From: Vicinamibacterales bacterium
GTDB taxonomy: Bacteria; Acidobacteriota; Vicinamibacteria; Vicinamibacterales; UBA2999
Direction: 5' to 3'
Assembly: GCA_041394705.1 (NCBI GenBank)
Contig: JAWKHS010000003.1
Span: forward strand, 620,001-684,000
Length of the DNA: 64,000 nucleotides
The notes beneath the pieces are model-generated. The model ran no database searches. It saw nothing but the letters and a program-made list of their open reading frames with translations, and was not told the origin of the DNA. Shown here in pieces: positions 8,742 to 16,683 of this stretch. The stretch's first letter is position 1. Each line of letters starts with the position of its first letter. Made by a program: the position numbers and the translations under genes.

Positions 8742-10142
8742 CTAGGCCACGGTGACCGTGGACTGCGTGAGCGAGAGCTCGCCCGTGCTGTCGCCGAAGC
8801 TCTGCATGTCGTCGAGCCCGAGGTTGTGGAGGAGCGTGAGCATCGCGTTGGCCATCGGCGTGCCGTCGGCCGCCTTGACGTGCATGTTGCCCGACAGCAT
8901 CCCGTTGCCCTTGCCCAGGAGGACGAGCGGGCAGCGGCGGTGGTTGTGGACGTTGGCGTCCGCCATGGGCGACCCCCACACCACGACGGTCTTGTCGAGC
9001 AGGCTCGCGTCGCCTTCCATCGACGACTTCATCTTGTCGAGGAAGTAGGGCAGCATGCCGACGCGGTACTTGCAGATCTTGTTGAACTCCATGATCCGGT
9101 CCTCGCGGTTGCCGTGGTGCGAGGCCGGGTGGAACGGCTGATCGGAGCCGCTCTCCGGGAAGACCCGGTTCTGCGAGTCGCGGCCCGTCTTGAACGTGAT
9201 GATGCGGGTCATGTCGGATTCGAGCGCCAGCACCTGGAGGTCGAACAGCAAGTGCATGTGCTCGGAGAACGAGTCGGGCACGCCGGCCGGGGCGCCCGGC
9301 AGCTCGCGCGCCTCGCCGCTGGTGTTGCGGGCCTCGATCGCCTGGATGCGGCGTTCGATCTCACGCACGTGGTCGAGGTACTTGTCGAGGCGGGTGCGGT
9401 CGCTCGAGCCGAGCTCGTTGCGGACGTCCGTGACCTGGCCGGCGATCCAGTCCAGGATGCTGCGCCGCGACTGCCGCCGCGCCTCGCGGTCTTCCTTCGA
9501 GCTGCCCGAGCCGAACAGCATGTCGAAGGCCACGCGAGGGTCGCGAATCATCGGCAGCGGGTCGTTCGGCGAGGCCCAGCTGATCGAGTCGGTGTAGGCG
9601 CAGGAGTAGTTGTAGGTGCAGCCGCCGGCCTGGTCGAGGTTCTCGATGCAGAACTGCATCGAGGGCAGGGGCGTGGACTGCCCGAACTTCTGGGCGTAGA
9701 GCTGGTCCATGGAGGTGCCGCACCAGATGTCCGAGCCCTGCGTCTGCTTCGGGTGCGACTGCGTCAGGAAGACCGCGCTCGAGCGGAAGTGGTCGCCGCC
9801 GATCTCGGGCAGCGTGAAGGCCTCGGCCATCCGCACGTCGGTGTTGCTGACGATGGTGAGGTAGTCGCGGTACGGCTCGAGCGACTTCAGCGCGTTGTCG
9901 TTCACGAGCTGGAAGTCGCGGCCGGTCGTGGCCGGCGCGAAGAGCAGCTGCTTGGCCGCCCAGTCGTTGCAGCCCGCCAGGCCGTGCACCTCCTCGATGC
10001 AGACGAGGCGCGTGCGCTCGGGCGTCTTGGCCAGCGCACGCCCGGCCGGCACCATCGCCTCGAGGAACGGCAGGGCGATCGTGGCTCCGGCACCGCGCAG
10101 GAAGGTGCGGCGGGGCAGCTGCTTACCGGTGATGAACGACAT
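8742..10142 (-). CDS. DUF1552 (HxxSHH) protein, Tat-exported (cassette 1, second gene)
   Basis: A 466-residue DUF1552 protein. The N-terminus PRRTFLRGAGATIALPFLEA is a twin-arginine signal, so it should be exported folded, perhaps with a bound cofactor or metal. The family signature is HPASHH at 338-343. Other conserved points are DHFRSSAVFLT, a helical REIERRIQAIE segment, NVHNH and GDSTG near the end. These His/Asp-rich motifs suggest a metal site, and the family is often grouped with alkaline phosphatase/sulfatase-like folds; no activity is established as far as I know. GAGGAG lies 7 nt before the ATG. It is 27 nt downstream of the DUF1592-type gene. Confidence 0.92.
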   Translation of the reverse strand: MSFITGKQLPRRTFLRGAGATIALPFLEAMVPAGRALAKTPERTRLVCIEEVHGLAGCNDWAAKQLLFAPATTGRDFQLVNDNALKSLEPYRDYLTIVSNTDVRMAEAFTLPEIGGDHFRSSAVFLTQSHPKQTQGSDIWCGTSMDQLYAQKFGQSTPLPSMQFCIENLDQAGGCTYNYSCAYTDSISWASPNDPLPMIRDPRVAFDMLFGSGSSKEDREARRQSRRSILDWIAGQVTDVRNELGSSDRTRLDKYLDHVREIERRIQAIEARNTSGEARELPGAPAGVPDSFSEHMHLLFDLQVLALESDMTRIITFKTGRDSQNRVFPESGSDQPFHPASHHGNREDRIMEFNKICKYRVGMLPYFLDKMKSSMEGDASLLDKTVVVWGSPMADANVHNHRRCPLVLLGKGNGMLSGNMHVKAADGTPMANAMLTLLHNLGLDDMQSFGDSTGELSLTQSTVTVA

Positions 10143-10169
10143 GCGAATCTCCTCGGGGTTGTGAGACGA

Positions 10170-12647
10170 CTACCGCTGCTGCTTGCCGGCCTCGGACGCG
10201 GCCTCGGTCGTCGTGACCGGACCGGCATCCACGTGCCTGCGCTGGAACGCGTCGCTCTTCACGACGCTCATGATGAACGACGACATCTTGTAGCCGCCGG
10301 CCTCGGCCTGACGGGCGATCGCGCGCACGGTCGGCATGTCGTAGTCCTCGAGCCGCCGGCCCAGCGCGTACCGCATCAGGTTCTCCGTGAAGTTGCGCAC
10401 GAGCGGCGCCGGCCGCCGGAGGAGGGCCGCGGACAGCTGGTCGAGGTTGTTGATGTGCGAACCGTCGTAGTAGTCGCCGCGCGTGTCGAGCGGCATGCCG
10501 TTCTCGCGCTCCCGCCAGCGGCCGGTCACGTCGAAGCTGTCGAGCGAGAGCCCGATCGGGTCCATCAGCCGGTGGCAGGCGTTGCAGGTCGGGTTCTTGC
10601 GGTGGATCTCCATCCGCTCACGCGTCGTCAGGAGCTTGCCGTCCTTGGCGTTCGCCTGCTCGTCCAGCGTCGGGACGTTCGGCGGCGGGGCGGGCGGCGG
10701 CGTGCCGAGCAGCACCTCCATGATCCACTTGCCCCGCAGTACCGGCGAAGTGCGGTTGGCCAGCGACGTCTGCACGAGCACGCTGCCCTGGCCGAGGATG
10801 CCGCGCCGGCGGGCATCGGGATACGTGACCTTGCGGAAGTGCGTGCCGGCGATGCCCGGGATGCCGTAGTGATTGGCCAGCCGCTCGTTCACGAACGTGT
10901 AGTCGGCCGTGAAGAAGTCCATGAAGCTCTTGTCCTGCTTCACGAGATCGTTGAAGAACAGGATCGTCTCCTGCTTCATCGCGTCGGCCACGTTCTCGTC
11001 GAAGTTCGGGAAGAAGTTCGGATCCGGATGGACCTTGTCCAGGTCCTGCAGGCGCAGCCACTGCGCCGCGAAGCGCGACCCCAGGGCCTCGGATCGCGGA
11101 TCGGCCAGCATGCGCGCGGCCTGCTTCTCGATGGCGCCGGGCGTGCCGAGGCGGCCGGCCCTCGCCAGATCGATGAGCTCCTGGTCGGGTGGCAGCGCCC
11201 AGAGGAAGAACGAGAGCCGCGAGGCCAGATCCAGGTCCGCGACGCGCGTCGTCTCCGCCCCCGCGGCCGCCGGACGCTCGCGCTCCATGCGGAAGACGAA
11301 ATGCGGGCTGGCGAGAATCGCCTCCAGCGCCTGCCGGACGCCGGCTTCGAACCCGCCCTCGGCCGATCCCTTCTCGAAGAACGGCATCAGGCTGTCGATC
11401 TCCGCCGCGGCCATCGGCCGACGGTAGGCGTCGGAGCCGATCCGCGCCAGGATCGACCGGGCGCAGGGAACCTCCTGCGCCGCCGAGGTCGGGCGGCACG
11501 AGAAGACGCGCTGGCGGCTCGGCGTGTCCGAGACGCCGGTGGGATTGATGGGCCCGGCGATGAGCAGATCGCGCAGGTGGGGCAGCGTGGTGATGCCGGC
11601 TCCGCCCGAGCCGCCGCCCGCGTAGGACCAGTCGTGCGGGCGGATCAGATCCTCGTAGGGACCGTCGCTGCGGCGGACGAAGGCCGCCGACACGCGGTGC
11701 TCGCCGGCGCGGACCACGATCCGCTCGGTCCTGAGCGGCATCCCGCCGCGCCCGTCGGCCGCCGCGGCCGGCCCGTTCTCGAACTTGATGAGGGCCACGC
11801 GCTCCCCGTCGATCGAGACGTCGATGTCCTCGTAGCGGGCGTTGTCGCCGGAGATGACCAGCAGCTCGAACTCGTACTCGGCGTCGGCGGGGAAGACGTG
11901 GTTCACGACGAGGCCGCCGCGCGTGCCGTACGGCGCGCCCTCCACGTGGTCCCAGGGATGCTGCGACACGTAGCTGGAGTTCGTGTAGACGACGTCCACC
12001 TTCGCGGCCTTGCGATCGCCGACGGCCATGCGGCTGATGTCGGCCGCCGCGTTCAGGTAGCCCTCGAGGAGGGTGGGCGACAGGGCCTGCTCGTCGGCGA
12101 TGTTGTCGAAGTTCGCGCTCTTGCGGTCCAGCGGGAGCCAGTTGCCGGCGTCCACGTCGAGATCCAGGAGCTCCCGGATGGCGCGCTCGTACTCGGGCCG
12201 GTTCAGACGCTGGAAGGTGCGGCGCCCGGGATTCGGGTGGCTCGCGGCCAGTTCGTCCATCCGCGATTCCAGCGCGCCCGTGAGCGCGTCGAGCGTGGCC
12301 GGCTCGGGCCGCTTCGCGCCGGGCGGCGGCATGAGCCCGGCGCTCATCTTCCGGATCATCTTCTCGACGATGTCCTGGCGCTCCTGCGCCTTCATGGCGT
12401 CGAAGCCGGCCAGCGAAAGCCCGCCGGCCTTGGCACGGTCGCTGTGGCAGCCGGCGCAGTACTGCGCGACCAGCTCGCTCTGCTGCCGCGCGGACAGCGC
12501 CGGAAGCGCGACGTGCGACGCCGCCGGCCGGGCTGGCGAGGCGGCGGCGCGGCCGGGGGCTTGCTGGCCGCGTTCAGCGGCGGCGGAAGCGACGAGCGCG
12601 AAGCCCACCACCGCCGTGCCCAGGACCTTCACTCCAAGACGCGTCAT
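10170..12647 (-). CDS. DUF1592/DUF1588-type secreted di-haem protein (cassette 1, first gene)
   Basis: An 825-residue exported protein of the type first noted in planctomycetes. After a signal peptide comes a cytochrome-like domain with haem site CAGCH (64-68) followed by SDRAKAGGLSL. Then come the DUF1587 region (FQRLNRPEYERAIRELLDLD), a beta-rich segment (EYEFELLVISGDNAR), DUF1592/DUF1595, and DUF1588 with a second haem site CNACH (688-692) followed by RLMDPIGLSLDSFD. A DUF1585-like end closes it. GGGAG lies 8 nt before the ATG. It is the first gene of the cassette, with an AT-richer leader that holds a promoter and dyad. The two haems imply redox activity or electron transfer; the substrate is unknown. 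Confidence 0.92.
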   Translation of the reverse strand: MTRLGVKVLGTAVVGFALVASAAAERGQQAPGRAAASPARPAASHVALPALSARQQSELVAQYCAGCHSDRAKAGGLSLAGFDAMKAQERQDIVEKMIRKMSAGLMPPPGAKRPEPATLDALTGALESRMDELAASHPNPGRRTFQRLNRPEYERAIRELLDLDVDAGNWLPLDRKSANFDNIADEQALSPTLLEGYLNAAADISRMAVGDRKAAKVDVVYTNSSYVSQHPWDHVEGAPYGTRGGLVVNHVFPADAEYEFELLVISGDNARYEDIDVSIDGERVALIKFENGPAAAADGRGGMPLRTERIVVRAGEHRVSAAFVRRSDGPYEDLIRPHDWSYAGGGSGGAGITTLPHLRDLLIAGPINPTGVSDTPSRQRVFSCRPTSAAQEVPCARSILARIGSDAYRRPMAAAEIDSLMPFFEKGSAEGGFEAGVRQALEAILASPHFVFRMERERPAAAGAETTRVADLDLASRLSFFLWALPPDQELIDLARAGRLGTPGAIEKQAARMLADPRSEALGSRFAAQWLRLQDLDKVHPDPNFFPNFDENVADAMKQETILFFNDLVKQDKSFMDFFTADYTFVNERLANHYGIPGIAGTHFRKVTYPDARRRGILGQGSVLVQTSLANRTSPVLRGKWIMEVLLGTPPPAPPPNVPTLDEQANAKDGKLLTTRERMEIHRKNPTCNACHRLMDPIGLSLDSFDVTGRWRERENGMPLDTRGDYYDGSHINNLDQLSAALLRRPAPLVRNFTENLMRYALGRRLEDYDMPTVRAIARQAEAGGYKMSSFIMSVVKSDAFQRRHVDAGPVTTTEAASEAGKQQR

Positions 12648-12702
12648 GCACAGACTCCCACCCTAGACTGCCTGGCGCGTAGCCCTCGGCAGGGAGACAC
12701 GA

Positions 12703-12728
12703 CCCCTAATCGGATTCGGGGAAATATA
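12703..12728 (-). promoter_or_regulatory. Candidate promoter and operator dyad of cassette 1
   Basis: On the minus strand TATATT (12728-12723) is followed at once by an inverted repeat, CCCCGAATC, one base, GATTAGGGG (8 of 9 pairs). The dyad would cover the start site about 70 nt before the first gene of cassette 1, the layout of a repressor site. The surrounding leader is clearly AT-richer than its flanks. No good -35 is visible. No matching dyad was seen upstream of cassettes 2 or 3. Confidence 0.4.
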
Positions 12729-12774
12729 CCTCGGATCAGGTGGCAGCTTTTCGCGTTTTCTCGCCGGAAACCCG

Positions 12775-13245
12775 TCAAAAACTGGTTCGACTTGTCTCGG
12801 TTTGTCTGCGCGCCGGAGGCACCCAGGACGCGCGGGCGACCGGGTCCCCGACGACATCGACGTCGTAGTACTCACGGTGGAGCGCACGGGCGTTGCCGAA
12901 GGCGGCCACCGCGTCCCTGACGCCTTCGAGCCGGGTCGGCGGCCGGGTGTCCGCCAGCCGGGCCGCCACCACCCCGCACCAGAAGCGGGTGAGGGTCTCG
13001 TGATAGCCGCTCGTGGCCGTGTTCGGCGTGCCGACGGCCTCGTTGTACGCACGGATGCCCCGCCGCATCGCATCGCTCAGCGCTTCGTGCGGCACGTCGG
13101 GCCAGGCGTGATAGGCGCAGACCGCCACATGCGCGGCATGGGTCCAGGCGGCCTTGGGCAGGCGGCCCGCGCGCCAGGCCGCCACGAACCCGTCGAGGGC
13201 CGCCTCGTCGAGCAACGCCGCGGCGAGGTCGTGCGCGTCGGTCAC
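12775..13245 (-). CDS. Conserved hypothetical protein with His cluster
   Basis: A 156-residue soluble protein I cannot name. It begins with GTG and has no signal peptide. The striking stretch is WTHAAHVAVCAYHAW (about 38-52), with three histidines spaced like metal or nucleotide ligands. A second conserved-looking segment is YHETLTRFWCGVV. It lies 10 nt after the MFS gene stop, so it is probably co-transcribed with it. The basic, Ser/Thr-rich tail after residue 135 looks poorly ordered. The reading frame and codon use support a real gene; the function is unknown. Confidence 0.7.
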   Translation of the reverse strand: MTDAHDLAAALLDEAALDGFVAAWRAGRLPKAAWTHAAHVAVCAYHAWPDVPHEALSDAMRRGIRAYNEAVGTPNTATSGYHETLTRFWCGVVAARLADTRPPTRLEGVRDAVAAFGNARALHREYYDVDVVGDPVARASWVPPARRQTETSRTSF

Positions 13246-13255
13246 GGGCCTAAGG

Positions 13256-14512
13256 CTACCTCGGCCGGTGGGTTCCCGCCCGCTCCTCGGCTGGCTGCAC
13301 GCCGACGAACGCCCGGTAGAGCAGCAGGTCGTAGGCGATCTTGAGCGTCCCGGCGATGACGAAGGGCAGGCTGATGAGCGCCGGGCGCGCGAACAGCTGG
13401 CCGACGATCACGGGGCTGACGGCCGCGCCCAGCGTGCGGGCCACACCCGTGACGCCGCCGGCGGCCGAGCGTTCGTCCGGGCGCACGACGGCCATCACGT
13501 AGGACTGCCGTGTCGGGACGTCCATCTGGCTGATGCTGAAGCGCGCCCACAAGACGGCGACCGCCAGCGGCAGCGTGGGCATGAGCGGCACGAGGATCAG
13601 CAGCACGTTCGACGGCAGGTGCGTCCAGACCATCGTGCGGACGAGTCCGAAGCGGGCCGCGAGCCTGGCGGCCAGCAGGGCCGAGAGGCCAGCGAGCAGG
13701 TTGGCCCAGAAGAAGATCGGGCCGAGCGTGGCGGGATCGACGCCGAAGCGCAGGTGGAACCAGTAAGCGGCGAAGCTCTGGGCGACGAAGCCGCCGCCGA
13801 AGGCGTCGAGGGCGAAGAGGGCGGCCAGCCGTGTGACGGTGCCGCGGGACTCGTGCAGACCCCAGAGGCCGCTGCCAGCCCCAGGGCCCGTCGCGGCGGC
13901 CGCGGTGGGTCCGGCGTCCGCCTCGCGCGAGAGCCCCTGGAACAGCGCGGCCAGCACGAGGCCGATGGCGGCGTAGCCCGCGATCACCCACCGGTAGCTG
14001 TCGAGCGGCGCCGTGCCCGCCCGCTGGAGCGCCGCCGGCACGAGCCCGCCCCCCAGGGCCCCGACCGACGTCGCGAGCGCGCCGGCCAGCGTGTACCACG
14101 CGAACACGCGCGTCCGCGCGTCGGCCGGCACCGCCCGCGCCAGCGCGGCCTGTTCGACGGGCAGGAACGGTCCCACCTCCTGGCCGCTCGGGCTGATGAC
14201 GCCGACGGTGGCCGCGAGCACCAGCAGCCAGAACGCATCGGTCGAAATGAACACCAGGCCGGCCCCTGCCATGAGCCCGGCGCTCACCGTGAGCATCCGC
14301 CGCCGTCCCAGCCGGTCCGCGTGCGTGGTCACGGCGAGCGAGACGGCCGTGTCGCCGAGCAGCGTCAGCGTCAAGAGCAGGCCGACCTGCGGTTCGGTCA
14401 GGCCGAGGCCCGTCAGGTAGAAGACGAGCACGACCGAGAGCGCGCCGTACGCCACGAGGCGGAGGGCACGCGCGGCGAAGAGCAGCGCCACGTCGCGACC
14501 AACGGGCGTCAT
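13256..14512 (-). CDS. Major facilitator superfamily transporter
   Basis: A 418-residue integral membrane protein with about 12 hydrophobic segments. The loop between helices 2 and 3 carries THADRLGRRRML, the MFS motif A variant (D-R-x-G-R-R). The N-terminal half has SPSGQEVGPFLPVEQAALA, which resembles drug or small-molecule exporters of the family. A central hydrophilic loop (about 205-220) is Ala/Gly-rich. It is followed after 10 nt by the small His-cluster gene and preceded by a short ankyrin gene on the same strand. The substrate is not predictable. Confidence 0.88.
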   Translation of the reverse strand: MTPVGRDVALLFAARALRLVAYGALSVVLVFYLTGLGLTEPQVGLLLTLTLLGDTAVSLAVTTHADRLGRRRMLTVSAGLMAGAGLVFISTDAFWLLVLAATVGVISPSGQEVGPFLPVEQAALARAVPADARTRVFAWYTLAGALATSVGALGGGLVPAALQRAGTAPLDSYRWVIAGYAAIGLVLAALFQGLSREADAGPTAAAATGPGAGSGLWGLHESRGTVTRLAALFALDAFGGGFVAQSFAAYWFHLRFGVDPATLGPIFFWANLLAGLSALLAARLAARFGLVRTMVWTHLPSNVLLILVPLMPTLPLAVAVLWARFSISQMDVPTRQSYVMAVVRPDERSAAGGVTGVARTLGAAVSPVIVGQLFARPALISLPFVIAGTLKIAYDLLLYRAFVGVQPAEERAGTHRPR

Positions 14513-14564
14513 GGCGGCACCGGCCCGATCACCGTCCGTGGCGGGCGTCGACGGCGTCTCGCGG

Positions 14565-14969
14565 CTAGGGCGCCTTGCCCGCGGCCTTGTCCATCAGGTC
14601 GAAGGGGAGGACGCCCACGTTCAGGAAGGGGTTCAGCTGGGCCCCGGCCTTGCCGAGCCGGTCCGCCGTCGAGGCGTGTCCGCCCTGGGCGGCCCAGTCG
14701 GCGGCGCTGGCACCCGCCGCGTCCTTGAGGTTCGCCGTCGCGCCCTTCTCGAGCAGCGCCTGCACGACGGCGTCGTGCCCGCCGTAGGCCGCGAACATCA
14801 GCGGCGTCAGCTTGAGCGTCGCGTGCGCGGCGTTCACATCGGCGCCGCCGGCGACGAGTGACGCCACCCGCGCGGCGTCGCCGCGCGCGGCGGCGCGCAT
14901 GAGAGGCGTCAGGCCGTCCGCGTCGGCCGCGGGCTGCACGAGGGCGACGGCGACCACGAACGCAAGCAT
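14565..14969 (-). CDS. Short exported ankyrin-repeat protein
   Basis: A 134-residue protein with a short signal-like start (LAFVVAVALVQPAADA) and three ankyrin repeats: DGLTPLMRAAARGD, KLTPLMFAAYGGHD and GASAADWAAQGGH. It lacks the Cys tail of the cassette ankyrins and has no DUF1592/DUF1552 neighbours, so it is a separate family member. A GGAGG lies about 8 nt before the ATG and a TAGGAT box about 20 nt before it, giving a conventional leader. The C-terminal end (FLNVGVLPFDLMDKAAGKAP) is non-repetitive. Confidence 0.82.
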   Translation of the reverse strand: MLAFVVAVALVQPAADADGLTPLMRAAARGDAARVASLVAGGADVNAAHATLKLTPLMFAAYGGHDAVVQALLEKGATANLKDAAGASAADWAAQGGHASTADRLGKAGAQLNPFLNVGVLPFDLMDKAAGKAP

Positions 14970-15081
14970 CCAGGACCCTCCAGGCGCCCCATCCTACACC
15001 CCGCCCCCGGCGCCCGGATGGCCCCCGCACCCGCGCGCGGACCCGCCCGCGATGGCGCGGATGCGGCGACGCGGCCCGCTG

Positions 15082-15087
15082 TAGAAT
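15082..15087 (+). promoter_or_regulatory. -10 box for a leaderless gene
   Basis: TAGAAT ends 6 nt before the GTG of the lipoprotein gene at 15094, so transcription would start on the start codon itself. No Shine-Dalgarno sequence lies between them. Confidence 0.5.
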
Positions 15088-15093
15088 GCCGGC

Positions 15094-15561
15094 GTGCCGC
15101 GCGCCGCCGTCCTCTTCGCGCTCGCCGTGGCGACCGCCGCGTGCGGGGGGGCCACGCCGCCGCCCGTGCGCGCCGTCGCGGACGTCAAGCAGTTGATGCA
15201 CTCGGTGCTGGAGCCCGCCGCCGACGAGTACTGGGACGGCGTCGGAACGATCATCGACCAGAGCGGCGTGACCGAGATCCGTCCGGAGACCGGCGAGGAG
15301 TGGGATCGGCTGGTGGATCACGCCTACGTGATCGCCGAGTCCGGCAACCTGCTGATGCTGGGCCCGCGTCCCAAGGACGGCGGCGACTGGATGCAGATGG
15401 CGCGCGCGCTGGTCGACGTCGGCGACAAGGCCGTCCGCGCGGCCACGGCGAGGAACCCCCAGGCGGTGTTCGACGTCGGCGCCGAGGTCTACGAGGTCTG
15501 CACGAACTGCCACGCCAAGTACGTGCAGGCCGAGGCCGCGGCCTCGGCCTCGGCCCGCTGA
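15094..15561 (+). CDS. Cytochrome c'/c556-like lipoprotein
   Basis: A 155-residue lipoprotein: the lipobox cysteine is C17 (LAVATAACGG). The mature part is helical, with haem site CTNCH at 136-140 near the C-terminus, as in cytochrome c' and c556. M35 (VKQLMHSVLEPA) sits where c556 proteins place their axial Met. It would be a membrane-tethered periplasmic electron carrier or gas-binding haem protein. A paralogue is encoded convergently just downstream (15637-16086). The GTG start was chosen because it gives a normal signal peptide and lies 6 nt after a TAGAAT box. Confidence 0.85.
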   Translation: MPRAAVLFALAVATAACGGATPPPVRAVADVKQLMHSVLEPAADEYWDGVGTIIDQSGVTEIRPETGEEWDRLVDHAYVIAESGNLLMLGPRPKDGGDWMQMARALVDVGDKAVRAATARNPQAVFDVGAEVYEVCTNCHAKYVQAEAAASASAR

Positions 15562-15598
15562 ACGCCGGTCACCCGCCGCTGAACGCCGGTCACCCGCC
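15557..15598 (+). repeat. 21-bp tandem repeat, two copies plus a degenerate third
   Basis: The unit GCTGAACGCCGGTCACCCGC plus one C occurs twice in a row, with a diverged third copy starting at 15599. The first copy contains the stop codon (TGA) of the lipoprotein gene. It lies in the 75-nt gap between two convergent cytochrome genes. It is probably replication slippage; no function is evident. Confidence 0.7.
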
Positions 15599-15636
15599 GC
15601 AGAACGCGGGGGGCGCCCGCTGAGGGCCGGCGCCGG

Positions 15637-16086
15637 TCAGTCCGGCCCGGCCACCTTCACCTTCACGCGCTCGTGGCACGTCGTGCACGAGGTGTAGAGC
15701 TCGTCGTTCAGGGCCTCGAGCGCCGCCACGTCCTTCGCCTTCGCTGCCGCGAACGCCTTCCGGCCCGCCTCCCGCATGAGCCGTGCGTCGGCCAGCCACT
15801 GGGCGCGGCCTCGCGCATGGGCCGGCAGCATCAGGACCGTTCCGGCTTCGGCCAGCGCCAGGGCCTGACCTTGGAGCGCCAGCCAGGCCTCGCCACTGTC
15901 TGGCGTGCGACTGGCGATGTAGAAGACGGCGTCGGACGCGGGCCGCACCACGAAGGCCATGAGTTCCTGCATCGTGCCGACGGGCCGGAGGTCGCCTGCC
16001 GCGGCGCCGCGGGCTGCCGGGGGTTGCGCGAGAAGGCCGGTCCCGACGAGCCCGGCAAGGAGAGCGGCGAGGAGGGCCGTTCGCAT
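15637..16086 (-). CDS. Secreted cytochrome c'/c556-like protein
   Basis: A 149-residue exported haem protein, paralogous to the convergent lipoprotein. The signal peptide is LLAALLAGLVGTGLLAQ with no lipobox. The mature part is a helical bundle with CTTCH at 134-138 and M43 (TMQELMAFVVRPASDAV) as a possible axial ligand. The shared pattern (Met-containing first helix, then LMxPxxAxV, then C-terminal CxTCH) supports a common origin. The start at 16086 gives the signal peptide; the same frame is open far upstream only because of high GC. It shares a 24-nt divergent promoter region with the membrane protein gene at 16111. Confidence 0.85.
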   Translation of the reverse strand: MRTALLAALLAGLVGTGLLAQPPAARGAAAGDLRPVGTMQELMAFVVRPASDAVFYIASRTPDSGEAWLALQGQALALAEAGTVLMLPAHARGRAQWLADARLMREAGRKAFAAAKAKDVAALEALNDELYTSCTTCHERVKVKVAGPD

Positions 16087-16110
16087 CGGCGGAGCATATA
16101 CTCTCTCCCC
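16087..16110. promoter_or_regulatory. Bidirectional promoter with overlapping -10 boxes
   Basis: The whole 24-nt gap between two divergent genes. On the plus strand TATACT (16097-16102) ends 8 nt before the GTG at 16111. On the minus strand TATATG (16100-16095) ends 8 nt before the ATG at 16086. The two hexamers overlap by four bases, so RNA polymerase could use only one direction at a time, and both messages would be nearly leaderless. Confidence 0.55.
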
Positions 16111-16680
16111 GTGCTGCTGTCCTGGGCGCAGGCGATCGCGGATCTGCCGTCGAGCGTCGCCCTGCGCGAGTCGCTCTACGTGTGGCCGCTGCTCGAGTCG
16201 GCGCACGTGCTGACGCTGATGCTGTTCGCGGGCTCGGCGGCGATGCTGGACCTGCGTCTGCTCGGCGTGGGGTTCCGGCGCGTGCCAGCCACCGAGTTCA
16301 CGGCGCGGCTCCTGCCGTGGACGCGCGCCGCCTTCGTCGTGATGGCCGTCACCGGGATCCTGCTCGTGTACGCCAATCCCGTGCGCTACTACTTCAACCT
16401 CTTCTTCCGCGTGAAGGTGCTGCTCCTCGTGGCCGCGGGCGCCAACATCGCCTGGTTCCACGGCCGGACCCACCAGGGCATCGGCGCCTGGGATGGCGAC
16501 GTGCGCCCACCGAGGGCGGCGCGCATGGCCGCCGTCGTGTCGCTGGCCGCCTGGACGGGAGTCATCGTCACCGGGCGCCTGGTCGCCTACAACTGGTTCG
16601 ACTGCGATCTCCAGCCGCAGCCGGCGCTCGTCAACTGGGCGGCCGGCTGCCGGGTGCCCGACGCCTCGGCCGAGCCCTGA
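16111..16680 (+). CDS. Membrane protein, first of a tandem pair (DUF6644-like)
   Basis: A 189-residue membrane protein with about four to five hydrophobic segments. It shares with the next gene the pattern RESxxxxPxxExxHxLxL followed by DLRLLGxG. The conserved Glu and His within a membrane helix could bind haem or metal; this is inference. I think the family is DUF6644, but I am not certain. The C-terminal end has two cysteines (DCDLQPQ, AGCRVPD). The GTG was chosen because it follows a TATACT box by 8 nt and gives a clean N-terminus; the gene is only 24 nt from the divergent cytochrome gene. The next paralogue starts 3 nt after its stop. Confidence 0.75.
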   Translation: MLLSWAQAIADLPSSVALRESLYVWPLLESAHVLTLMLFAGSAAMLDLRLLGVGFRRVPATEFTARLLPWTRAAFVVMAVTGILLVYANPVRYYFNLFFRVKVLLLVAAGANIAWFHGRTHQGIGAWDGDVRPPRAARMAAVVSLAAWTGVIVTGRLVAYNWFDCDLQPQPALVNWAAGCRVPDASAEP

Positions 16681-16683
16681 GCC

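Noticed and set aside
8826..12920. A 1,364-codon open frame on the plus strand
   Set aside because: Antisense to the DUF1552 and di-haem genes of cassette 1, with no signal, motif or ribosome site; a shadow of the real genes.
15557..15620. Short repeats as a CRISPR array
   Set aside because: They are directly adjacent without spacers, only two to three copies, and overlap a stop codon; tandem duplication is the better reading.
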